This document shows positions 16,196 through 22,853 of a stretch of DNA of 22,853 bases, one piece after another. The notes under the pieces were generated by a model. The model made no database searches. It was given only the letters and a program-made list of their open reading frames with translations, and was not told the origin of the DNA. The DNA is from JAQIBY01 sp046546095 (GTDB lineage: Bacteria > Bacteroidota > Bacteroidia > Bacteroidales > ML635J-15): assembly GCA_046546095.1 (NCBI GenBank), contig JBKGYK010000054.1:1-22853 (forward strand), written 5' to 3'. A program made the position numbers and the translations under genes. Position 1 is the stretch's first letter; each line of letters starts with the position of its first letter.

Positions 16196-17066
16196 AACTG
16201 TCTTCGTTTGCGATGCGCATCAGGTATTTCCCGTAATTATTTTTCATCAGTGGTTTGGCCAGCTCCATGAGCTGTTTTTTGTCAATAAAACCACGCTTAA
16301 ATGCAATTTCTTCAATGCAGGAGGCTTTCAGACCTTGTCTGTTTTCCAGGGTAGCAATGAAATTTGAGGCCTGCAGCAGGGAATCAGGTGTGCCGGTATC
16401 CAGCCACGCCACACCACGACTTAACAATTCTACACTGAGTTTGTCCTCTTCCAGATATAGCTTGTTGAGGTCTGTGATCTCCAGCTCTCCACGTGCGGAT
16501 GGTTTAAGGCTTTTGGCCTTTTCAACCACTGAATTGTCATAAAAATACAGGCCGGTGACAGCATAATTTGATTTGGGCTTTTCGGGTTTCTCTTCCAGGG
16601 AAATTACCTTGCCATCTTTGTTGAATTCCGCTACACCATAGCGCTGAGGATCGGTTACATAATATCCGAAAACAATTGCACCCTCCTGCAATTCTGCGGA
16701 TTCCAGCAATTTTCCACCCAGACCATGACCATAGAAAATATTATCGCCCAGTACCAGGCAGACTTCATCATTGCCAATGAATTCCTCACCAATCAGAAAA
16801 GCCTGTGCCAGCCCATCGGGTGAAGCTTGCTCAGCATAATCAATTTTCAGGCCCAATTGTCTGCCGTCACCAAAAAGATTTTCGTACATAGGTAAATCGT
16901 GCGGGGTAGAAATGATTAGTATTTCTCGTATACCCGCCAGCATAAGCACCGATAAAGGATAATAAATCATAGGCTTATCGTACACCGGAATAATCTGTTT
17001 TGATATGCTGCGTGTAATGGGATGCAGACGGGTTCCTGCGCCACCTGCCAGAATAATTCCTTTCAT
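16182..17066 (-). CDS. rfbA: Glucose-1-phosphate thymidylyltransferase
   Basis: A 294-residue RmlA enzyme that makes dTDP-glucose from dTTP and glucose-1-phosphate. It shows the nucleotidyltransferase signature LAGGAGTRLHPIT (6-18), KQIIPVYDKPMIYYPLS (23-39), the metal-binding Asp108 in LVLGDNIFYGHGL, and LEEKPEKPKSNYAVTG near 156-171. Length fits the short RmlA class. The start overlaps the UXS stop by 4 bp (ATGA) and its stop overlaps rfbC, so the three genes form one tightly coupled minus-strand operon. Confidence 0.97.
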   Translation of the reverse strand: MKGIILAGGAGTRLHPITRSISKQIIPVYDKPMIYYPLSVLMLAGIREILIISTPHDLPMYENLFGDGRQLGLKIDYAEQASPDGLAQAFLIGEEFIGNDEVCLVLGDNIFYGHGLGGKLLESAELQEGAIVFGYYVTDPQRYGVAEFNKDGKVISLEEKPEKPKSNYAVTGLYFYDNSVVEKAKSLKPSARGELEITDLNKLYLEEDKLSVELLSRGVAWLDTGTPDSLLQASNFIATLENRQGLKASCIEEIAFKRGFIDKKQLMELAKPLMKNNYGKYLMRIANEDSYGIH

Positions 17067-18007
17067 AATTCAAGCGTTTTTTTAAAATAATCAATGGTTC
17101 GTTTCAGCCCTGCTTCAAGTTGTATTTCTGGCTCCCATCCTTGTAGCTCTTTTTTTGCCAGACTGATATCCGGCTGCCTTTGAACAGGGTCGTCTTCAGG
17201 CAGGGGATGAAAACCAATTTTGGATTTTGAGCCTGTCAATCGAATAATTGTCTCGGCCAGTTCCAGCATGGTGAATTCATTGGGATTACCAATATTTACA
17301 GGCCCCCGGAAATCTTCGCGCGTGCCCATCATCCTGATCAGACCTTCCACCAAATCATCTACATATTGAAAACTGCGGCTTTGCGAGCCGTCGCCAAAAA
17401 TTGTGATGTGTTCACCTTTGAGTGCCTGCACAATGAAATTTGATACCACACGGCCGTCTGCCGGATCCATACGTGGTCCGTATGTGTTGAATATGCGGAC
17501 TATCTTAATCCGGACATTGTTTTGTTTGTGATAATCCATGAACAATGTTTCGGCGCATCGTTTGCCTTCATCATAACATGAACGGGAACCGATGGGGTTT
17601 ACATGACCCCAGTAATCCTCTGTTTGTGGATGCACCTGCGGGTCTCCGTATACTTCACTTGTTGATGCCTGCAAAACCTTGGCCTTGATGCGCTTGGCAA
17701 GGCCCAGCATGTGAATGGAACCCATCACCGAGGTTTTTACCGTCTTGATTGGATTAAACTGGTAATGAATAGGGGAGGCGGGACAGGCCAGATTGTAGAT
17801 TTCATCCACTTCAATGAAATACGGCATGGTAATATCATGACGTACCAGCTCAAAATACGGATTTTCCAGCAGATGGATAATGTTTTGCTTGGAACCTGTG
17901 AAATAATTGTCCAGGCAGATGACTTCATTGCCTTCGCTCAGAAGACGTTCACACAAATGTGAGCCAATAAATCCGGCACCGCCGGTAACCAGTATTTTTT
18001 TCATCAT
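17063..18007 (-). CDS. uxs: UDP-glucuronate decarboxylase (UDP-xylose synthase)
   Basis: A 314-residue extended SDR that converts UDP-glucuronate to UDP-xylose with bound NAD. The Rossmann motif TGGAGFIGSH is at 8-17, the active-site pair is Tyr145 and Lys149 in SCYDEGKR, and the STSEVYGDP and NPIGSRS segments match UXS rather than general epimerases. FNTYGPRMDPADGRVVSNF and GDGSQSRSFQYVDDL are family blocks that bind the UDP-sugar. The ORF starts MMKK; ATG 18004 is an equally possible start. It is first in the operon with rfbA and rfbC and supplies xylose for a surface glycan, by inference. No clear promoter was found in the 155-bp gap upstream. Confidence 0.93.
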   Translation of the reverse strand: MMKKILVTGGAGFIGSHLCERLLSEGNEVICLDNYFTGSKQNIIHLLENPYFELVRHDITMPYFIEVDEIYNLACPASPIHYQFNPIKTVKTSVMGSIHMLGLAKRIKAKVLQASTSEVYGDPQVHPQTEDYWGHVNPIGSRSCYDEGKRCAETLFMDYHKQNNVRIKIVRIFNTYGPRMDPADGRVVSNFIVQALKGEHITIFGDGSQSRSFQYVDDLVEGLIRMMGTREDFRGPVNIGNPNEFTMLELAETIIRLTGSKSKIGFHPLPEDDPVQRQPDISLAKKELQGWEPEIQLEAGLKRTIDYFKKTLEL

Positions 18008-18162
18008 GTAACAAAACTAATAAATTTCGCGTAAAGATACATGATATTCCCGCAAACAGTATGTCTCATACCGTTTTTCCGGATGGAACTGCTGTCTTTT
18101 ATTTGTGGTAAATCAAAGCGGAACAGAAAAATTATCAGATAATGCCGGCAGAGTATAAGCAT

Positions 18163-18756
18163 TTATTTCACCGCTACCACCTGCAATACAGAGGCTTTGC
18201 CATCATGGTGGCCGCCTTCTTTCAGGTGGCGTAGCTTTTGCTTTATCCTTAGCTTGCTGAAATTTTGAAAATCCTCTTTCAGCATGGCTTTTGTGTAAAG
18301 CTTATCCGGGCTTTTTGGACCACCGGTGCCATATTTCAGCTGATCTTTGCTGAATGCCTCCATGATGAGTGTCCCGCCGGGTTTTAGGAGAGTGTATAGC
18401 TTTTGGTGAAAGATTTTTCTCGCCTCCGGTGACAAATGCAGGAAAATCATGCCAATAGCATCGTAAGCATTTTCCTGTAAGTCCAGATGCTCCAGATCCA
18501 ACAGGTGAAACTGTAGTTCTGTTCCGGCTTTCTCCGCCAGAGCTATGGTCTTTTCCATGCCGGCCTGGCTTTGGTCTATAGCCACAACATCCCAGCCCAG
18601 ACGGGCGGCATAAACTGCATTTCGGCCTTCACCTGCTCCCGCTTCCATCAGGTAGCCGGGTTTGAGTTTGTTGATTTCTTCGGTAAAAAAATCATTGGCT
18701 TCCGTGCCATATACATATTCATCGGAGCCATATCGCTTATCCCAGAAAGATTTCAT
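18163..18756 (-). CDS. Class I SAM-dependent methyltransferase (TehB-like)
   Basis: A 197-residue soluble methyltransferase. It starts with FWDKRYGSDEYVYGTEAND (4-22), typical of the TehB/thiopurine-like group. Motif I is LMEAGAGEGRNA (36-47), followed by the acidic residue that holds the cofactor ribose in VVAIDQS (57-63). A YDAIGMIFLHL segment marks motif IV and LLKPGGTLIMEAF the following strand. The substrate cannot be read from the sequence. Its ATG overlaps the stop of the upstream SDR gene by 4 bp, so the two are probably co-translated. A weak AT hairpin with a T-run (18131-18143, minus strand) may end the transcript. Confidence 0.85.
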   Translation of the reverse strand: MKSFWDKRYGSDEYVYGTEANDFFTEEINKLKPGYLMEAGAGEGRNAVYAARLGWDVVAIDQSQAGMEKTIALAEKAGTELQFHLLDLEHLDLQENAYDAIGMIFLHLSPEARKIFHQKLYTLLKPGGTLIMEAFSKDQLKYGTGGPKSPDKLYTKAMLKEDFQNFSKLRIKQKLRHLKEGGHHDGKASVLQVVAVK

Positions 18757-19682
18757 GATTCTTGGTTTAGGTTAAATTGTACTCCGGTCAGATTTTCTGA
18801 CTCTTCCCAGAGTTTTTGTCTCGTATCTTTTTCTTTAGCAGCTTCTGTTATGTATGCCTTCGTGGGAAATCCCTTCCATTCCTTTTTTCCGTCAGGTCCA
18901 TAATATCCAGCGGGTTTCGCATCATAAGATGCGGCTGCATATAACTGGGGAAGAGCACCTTTGCCCGCCGATTGGGTGATGGCAGGCATGATGATTTTAC
19001 CCAGCATGCGGAGAAACCAATTCGGCTTGGTACTGTAAAACAAGTTGGTTTCAGCCATACCGGGGTGGGCAGCTATGGATACTGTTCTGAACTCTGTTTC
19101 TGCCAGGCGATCATTCAGTTCCATGGCAAACATAAGATTGGCCAGCTTACTTTGCCTGTATGCTGTCATGCGATTATAATTTTTTTCCGACATCAGGTCA
19201 TCAAAATTGATGCGGCCTTTGCGGGCTGCCAGACTTGATATGCTTACAACGCGACTTCCGGATGTGTTTCTCAGTAAAGGGAATAGCCTGGCTGTTAAAG
19301 CGAAATGCCCCAGATGGTTTGTGCCAAACTGCAGTTCAAAACCGTCTTTTGTTTTAGCATACGGTGTGGCCATAACTCCGGCATTGTTTACCAGAACATC
19401 TATTCGGTTGAAATGAAGCCGCATGTATTCGGAAAAATCTTGTACAGAGGATAAATCAGCAAGATCGAGTATCTTTGTTTCAACCTGTGCTTCAGGAAAT
19501 TCCCGGAGGATGTCTTGTTTGGCTGCCTCCAGCTTTTCTTCATTCCTTCCTGTCATAATTACCTTAGCATGATGTTTTGCCAGTACACGGCTGGTTTCAA
19601 AACCCAATCCACTGTTTGCACCGGTAACAACAACAATCTTGTCTGACATATCGGGGATGTTTTCCTTAATCCATTTTTCCAT
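18753..19682 (-). CDS. Short-chain dehydrogenase/reductase, retinol-dehydrogenase-like
   Basis: A 309-residue classical SDR. The cofactor motif TGANSGLG is at 20-27 with TGR at 44-46, which favours NADP. NNAG is at 99-102, the catalytic Ser lies in SISS (147-150), and Tyr175 and Lys179 form YRQSK. HPGMAETNLF matches the region after the active site in the WWOX/RDH-like group, whose bacterial members have no settled substrate. The C-terminal GYYGPDGKKEWKG segment is also typical of the group. First in a two-gene unit with the methyltransferase. Function beyond NAD(P)-dependent oxidoreduction is unknown. Confidence 0.9.
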   Translation of the reverse strand: MEKWIKENIPDMSDKIVVVTGANSGLGFETSRVLAKHHAKVIMTGRNEEKLEAAKQDILREFPEAQVETKILDLADLSSVQDFSEYMRLHFNRIDVLVNNAGVMATPYAKTKDGFELQFGTNHLGHFALTARLFPLLRNTSGSRVVSISSLAARKGRINFDDLMSEKNYNRMTAYRQSKLANLMFAMELNDRLAETEFRTVSIAAHPGMAETNLFYSTKPNWFLRMLGKIIMPAITQSAGKGALPQLYAAASYDAKPAGYYGPDGKKEWKGFPTKAYITEAAKEKDTRQKLWEESENLTGVQFNLNQES

Positions 19683-20006
19683 AGCGATTTTCTTTGTCTA
19701 TACAAACACACCAGGGAGCAAAACGTTTACTATTGCAGTTGGATTTCGTGGAAATATGCTTTAGGGCCCGCCTTTTCTGGCAGGTGGTCAGCAGCTTGCG
19801 ATCAATGATTGAATTGCCCTTTCCTGCCCGAAAAGACCGGTTTACCTGCCAGCCGGTGGCAACTAATAGCCGGACACCGCCCCTGCCTGCCACTGGCAAT
19901 ATACACGAGAAGGCAGGCGGGCGCCCGCATTATCCTTTTCAATATCCGGAATGTTTTCCCTTTTCCAATAAAATTTGTACTTTCATAGCTGCAAAAGAAC
20001 CATGCT
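19683..20006. repeat. Non-coding gap with GC-rich CTGCC/GGCAG palindromic repeats
   Basis: A 324-bp gap between divergent genes with no supported gene. From about 19763 to 19930 the composition turns GC-rich and CTGCC/GGCAG recurs. CTGGCAGGT (19777-19785) is the inverse of ACCTGCCAG (19844-19852). TGCCA-GCCGG-TGGCA spans 19847-19861. CCTGCCTGCC (19882-19891) faces GGCAGGCGGG (19912-19921) with one mismatch. GCGGGCGCCCGC (19917-19928) is a perfect palindrome. It resembles decayed REP-like elements. No clean TAnnTTTG promoter for either flanking gene was found. Confidence 0.6.
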
Positions 20007-21992
20007 ATGAAACAAAAACACCTGCCCTGGCTGATATTGATTCTCGTGTCCTTTGGATTATACCTTAATACCATCCCACACGAATATGCCCTGGATGATA
20101 AAATGGTCATTCAAAACAATGCCTATACCCAGCAAGGTATAAGCGGAATCGGGAAAATCCTGTCCAGTGATATGATGGCCGGTATGTTTGGCGACGATGC
20201 CTCCATTGTGCAGGGCGGACGCTACCGTCCACTGAGCATGATAAGTTTTGCTATAGGGCAGTCTCTTTTTGATGGCAACCCGCACGTTATGCACTTTTTT
20301 AATGTCTTGTTTTATGTGCTTTCGGTTTTATTGCTGTATAAAATTCTGCTGCGGTTTTTTCCTCCGGATGAAAATAACCATCCCCTGCTGAGCCTTGCTT
20401 TTCTGGCCAGTCTGATTTATGCAGCCCACCCAATCCACACCGAAATTGTTGCCAACATCAAAGGGCGGGATGAGATTTTTGCTTTTCTGGGTGCGTTTGC
20501 TGCCCTGTGGTTTGCCATCCGCTATGCTGAAACAAAAAAACCGATTCATCTGCTGTGGATTTTCCTTGTGTTTTTCCTCGGACTGATGTCCAAAGAGGTG
20601 GCATTTACATTCCTGTTTGTTATTCCGTTCAGCCTGTGGTTTTTTCGCATCGCCAAAAAACGGGAAGTATGGATTGGCCTTTTGCCGGTACTGGCTGCCT
20701 CTGCTCTTTACCTGATTGTAAGGGTATCGGTGTTAGGGCAATTGATGGGAGAGTCCTCTCAGCAATTGATGAACAACCCGTTTCTGGAAGCTGATATGGA
20801 AGAAAAATACGCCACCATTTTTTATACGCTGGGATTGTACCTGAAACTTCTCATTATTCCGCATCCGCTTACATGGGATTATTATCCTTATCACATTGAG
20901 TTGATGAATTGGGGTGACTGGCAGGTGCTGCTCTCACTGTTGATTTATATTGCACTTGGGGTGTTAGCTGTTATCGGCCTTAAAAAGCGCCGCCTGTACG
21001 CCTGGGCGATCTGGTTTTATATTGCCACCCTGTCCATTACATCCAACCTGGTGATAAACATCGGGGCATTTATGAGCGAACGGTTTATGTTTATCCCCTC
21101 GCTGGCTTTTTCAGTGATGCTTGCATTTGCTTTGCTTAAACTGCTGAAACTGAAAAACGGAAAACAGGTGCTTACCGGAGTTTTGCTGGTAATTATGGCA
21201 TTATACTCAGTAAAAGTTATCAGCCGCAATACGGTTTGGAAAGATAGCTTTACCTTGTTTCAACACGATGTAAAAATATCGGAAAACTCGGCAAAAGGAA
21301 ACTCCTCCTATGCCAGCGAATTGTATGCGCGTGCAGAAAACAAGAAGCCTGAAATGCGTGACTCCATGATGCGTGAGGCCATTCCATATTTTAAAAAGGC
21401 TCTGGAGATTCATCCTTCGTATATAGAGCCGATGGTAAGGATGGCAAACATTCGCTACATTGTGTTTGGTGATGTTGAGGGCATGATGGATTATTACATC
21501 AGGGTACTGAAAATTGCACCGGAAAACACAGATGCCTGGGGTAACATCTATGGGGTGCTGACACAAAATGTGGACAGACCTGTGTATGAGATAAACATAT
21601 GGAAACAGGTGACAGATATCAACCCCAACCACCCGGAAGCCTGGAAAGCCATGGGCGATTTGTACCTGAACAAGCGATATAAACCGGATTCTGCCATTAT
21701 GATGCTTGAAAAAGCAGAAAATCTGGCACCAAATGATCCCGAAGTGTTGCGTTTATCCGGCTTTGCCTGGGGAACCAAAAACCGGCCGGTAAAAGCGCGG
21801 CGCTATTTTGAGCGCTTGTTAAAGGTGAAACCCCGCGATGCACAGGCATTGAAATTCATTGGTATATCATACGGCATTGAAGAAAATCATGAAAAGGCCA
21901 TTGAGTATCTGGAGCGTTCGCTGGAAATCAATCCCAATGATGAGCAGGCAAAAAACAATTTGAGAATTGCCAGGCAGATGCTGGAGCAATGA
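20007..21992 (+). CDS. TMTC-like multi-pass membrane protein with C-terminal TPR repeats
   Basis: A 661-residue protein with about ten membrane helices in residues 7-405 and tetratricopeptide repeats in about 435-661. The membrane half resembles TMTC-type O-mannosyltransferases of the GT-C fold: the first loop has an acidic pair Asp30-Asp31 (YALDDKMV), then GRYRPLS (71-77), AAHPIHTEIVANIKGRDE (139-156), SKEVAFTF (195-202) and SERFMFIPSLAF (357-368). These match the order HPIHTE..GR.., SKE and ER..Y.PS in eukaryotic TMTCs. By analogy it may move a sugar from a lipid carrier to a protein or glycan on the outer face of the inner membrane. Donor and acceptor are unknown. Its stop directly abuts that of the convergent sixA-like gene. 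Confidence 0.8.
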   Translation: MKQKHLPWLILILVSFGLYLNTIPHEYALDDKMVIQNNAYTQQGISGIGKILSSDMMAGMFGDDASIVQGGRYRPLSMISFAIGQSLFDGNPHVMHFFNVLFYVLSVLLLYKILLRFFPPDENNHPLLSLAFLASLIYAAHPIHTEIVANIKGRDEIFAFLGAFAALWFAIRYAETKKPIHLLWIFLVFFLGLMSKEVAFTFLFVIPFSLWFFRIAKKREVWIGLLPVLAASALYLIVRVSVLGQLMGESSQQLMNNPFLEADMEEKYATIFYTLGLYLKLLIIPHPLTWDYYPYHIELMNWGDWQVLLSLLIYIALGVLAVIGLKKRRLYAWAIWFYIATLSITSNLVINIGAFMSERFMFIPSLAFSVMLAFALLKLLKLKNGKQVLTGVLLVIMALYSVKVISRNTVWKDSFTLFQHDVKISENSAKGNSSYASELYARAENKKPEMRDSMMREAIPYFKKALEIHPSYIEPMVRMANIRYIVFGDVEGMMDYYIRVLKIAPENTDAWGNIYGVLTQNVDRPVYEINIWKQVTDINPNHPEAWKAMGDLYLNKRYKPDSAIMMLEKAENLAPNDPEVLRLSGFAWGTKNRPVKARRYFERLLKVKPRDAQALKFIGISYGIEENHEKAIEYLERSLEINPNDEQAKNNLRIARQMLEQ

Positions 21993-22484
21993 TTATTTGT
22001 GATTTTTGGGCCTGTCGAAACGCAGTAACTTGCCGGATTTATCCTGTATCTCAGACCATGAAGAGACATCAAACTCTATCTGTGCAATACCACAGGTAGG
22101 CATGTGATCCAGGCGTGTGTTTGATATCCGGTTGACAATGTAGGTGGTGCCGGGATTGTGTGATACCACATAAATGTTGTCAAAACTGTCCTCCATATCG
22201 CGGATGATGCGGAAATACGTTTCGGTATCTGCGAAATACAAATCTTCGAGAAAAACAATTTCCTTTTCGGGATAAGCAATTTCGGCTGCAATCATCCGGC
22301 TTGTGGTTTTTGCTCTGTTGGCAGCACTTGAAAGGATGAGATCCGGAAGAATAAAATCCTTTTTTATGACTTTTCCCATAAGGGGAGCATCGGATTTGCC
22401 TCGTTCATTCAGCGGACGTTCAAAATCTTCTACGTTTTGTTTGCGGTCTGACTTAGCGTGTCGTATAAAAGTGATTGTTTTCAT
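21993..22484 (-). CDS. sixA: SixA-like histidine phosphatase
   Basis: A 163-residue member of the histidine phosphatase (RHG) superfamily. The phosphate-accepting His9 lies in IRHAKS (7-12), Arg57 in SSAANRAKTT, the acidic Glu80 in FLEDLYF and the second His109 in VVSHNPG. The small size and absence of a cap domain fit SixA, which in E. coli removes phosphate from phosphohistidine of ArcB or PtsN-type proteins. The target here is unknown. ATG 22484 is the family start. A putative long leader with hairpins precedes it (22485-22675). Confidence 0.88.
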   Translation of the reverse strand: MKTITFIRHAKSDRKQNVEDFERPLNERGKSDAPLMGKVIKKDFILPDLILSSAANRAKTTSRMIAAEIAYPEKEIVFLEDLYFADTETYFRIIRDMEDSFDNIYVVSHNPGTTYIVNRISNTRLDHMPTCGIAQIEFDVSSWSEIQDKSGKLLRFDRPKNHK

Positions 22485-22853
22485 AATGTCTTTTTCTCAA
22501 AACTACTAAAAAAGAGCTCAAGCAAAAAATAGTTGTGATGATAAAATGTGCTCACACGAGCCTGGCTTTCCAAATCAACAATCCGGGGACTTCGGTTTTC
22601 GTTTGCGATAAAACTCACTCAAACTTAGACTTCGTAAGTCTCCTGCTCGAAATGCGTGCAGCTCCTGCAAATATAGTTTACACATTCATTTTGTGTGGTT
22701 TTCAGCCAGGGTAAATCTCCCTTAAGATGCATGGCAACTTTGTTTGCATAGCCAATAACCAACAAAAGACAGTATCATAAGGTTAAAAGGCAAGAAATAG
22801 CATTTTGTTAATAAAAATACTATGAAATTCATAATTCTATTTGTCTGATTTAA
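22485..22853. other. Non-coding right end with candidate structured leader of sixA
   Basis: 369 bp without a supported gene. Read on the minus strand, a -7-like box (22675-22668) is followed by about 180 nt to the sixA ATG. That stretch holds small hairpins: GCAG-CTC-CTGC (22658-22668), AGACTT-CGT-AAGTCT (22627-22641) and GCTC-ACAC-GAGC (22550-22561). The block 22550-22670 is visibly less AT-rich than its surroundings. From 22681 to the end I see only a short GGG/CCC hairpin (22710-22721) and an 8-codon frame at 22822 that stops at once. Confidence 0.4.
22668..22675 (-). promoter_or_regulatory. Possible -7 element upstream of sixA
   Basis: TATATTTG on the minus strand matches TAnnTTTG fully. 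The surrounding 15 bases TAAACTATATTTGCA (22680-22666) are identical to those around the HU -7 box (708-722). No TTTG lies 19 bp upstream, so -33 support is missing. Confidence 0.5.

Noticed and set aside
19763..19930. CRISPR array
   Set aside because: The repeats are short, irregularly spaced and inverted; there are no constant-length spacers and no cas genes.
22822..22848. ATG frame near the right edge (start of a hydrophobic peptide)
   Set aside because: It stops after eight codons inside the window, so it is not a gene start unless there is a frameshift that cannot be judged here.

Overview
The window looks like a chromosomal segment of a Bacteroidota (Bacteroidales/Marinilabiliales-like) bacterium. 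Four things point there. A secreted subtilase ends in a type A Por/T9SS sorting domain. Promoters have the phylum's -7 TAnnTTTG element, three of them in near-perfect form. A-rich leaders replace Shine-Dalgarno sites. The short SerA is of the lysine-containing (TPKKMGAQT) kind seen in this phylum. Almost all of it is housekeeping or cell-envelope DNA. I see no transposase, integrase, phage gene, CRISPR array or known defence system.

Layout. 1-200: two overlapping hairpins and a minus-strand tRNA-Ser(UGA) with a good promoter. 200-770: AT-rich non-coding DNA carrying a dyad and the promoter of an HU gene. 769-1797 (+): HU, a terminator, then a TrmH-type tRNA methyltransferase. 1778-6936 (-): a T9SS-exported S8 protease, a periplasmic DUF1573 protein and TsaD, the tRNA t6A enzyme. 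7035-11486 (+): a TamB-like envelope protein divergent from tsaD. 11495-12076 (-): a DUF5698/DUF2179 membrane protein. 12234-15567 (+): an operon of serC, serA and a DUF1015 gene between a strong promoter and a strong terminator. 15644-18007 (-): an overlapping three-gene nucleotide-sugar operon (UDP-glucuronate decarboxylase, RmlA, RmlC). 18163-19682 (-): an SDR oxidoreductase and a methyltransferase overlapping by 4 bp. 19683-20006: a non-coding gap with a GC-rich cluster of CTGCC/GGCAG repeats. 20007-21992 (+): a TMTC-like multi-membrane TPR protein. 21993-22484 (-): a SixA-like histidine phosphatase. 22485-22853: non-coding, with a promoter-like box and small hairpins that may form a structured leader for sixA.

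How they work together. SerA and SerC make phosphoserine from 3-phosphoglycerate. The third gene, DUF1015, carries a DGHHR motif like that of the ParB/Srx fold. In Thermococcus SerK and staphylococcal SbnI that fold supports free-serine kinase activity, so the operon suggests a phosphoserine- or serine-linked role. This is the best functional lead in the window. RmlA, RmlC and the UDP-xylose synthase feed surface polysaccharide synthesis but need RmlB and RmlD from elsewhere. TamB, the T9SS protease, DUF1573 and the TMTC-like protein belong to the envelope. HU, TrmH, TsaD and tRNA-Ser belong to nucleoid and translation functions.

Limits: all calls come from reading the sequence. No database search, folding program or alignment was run.
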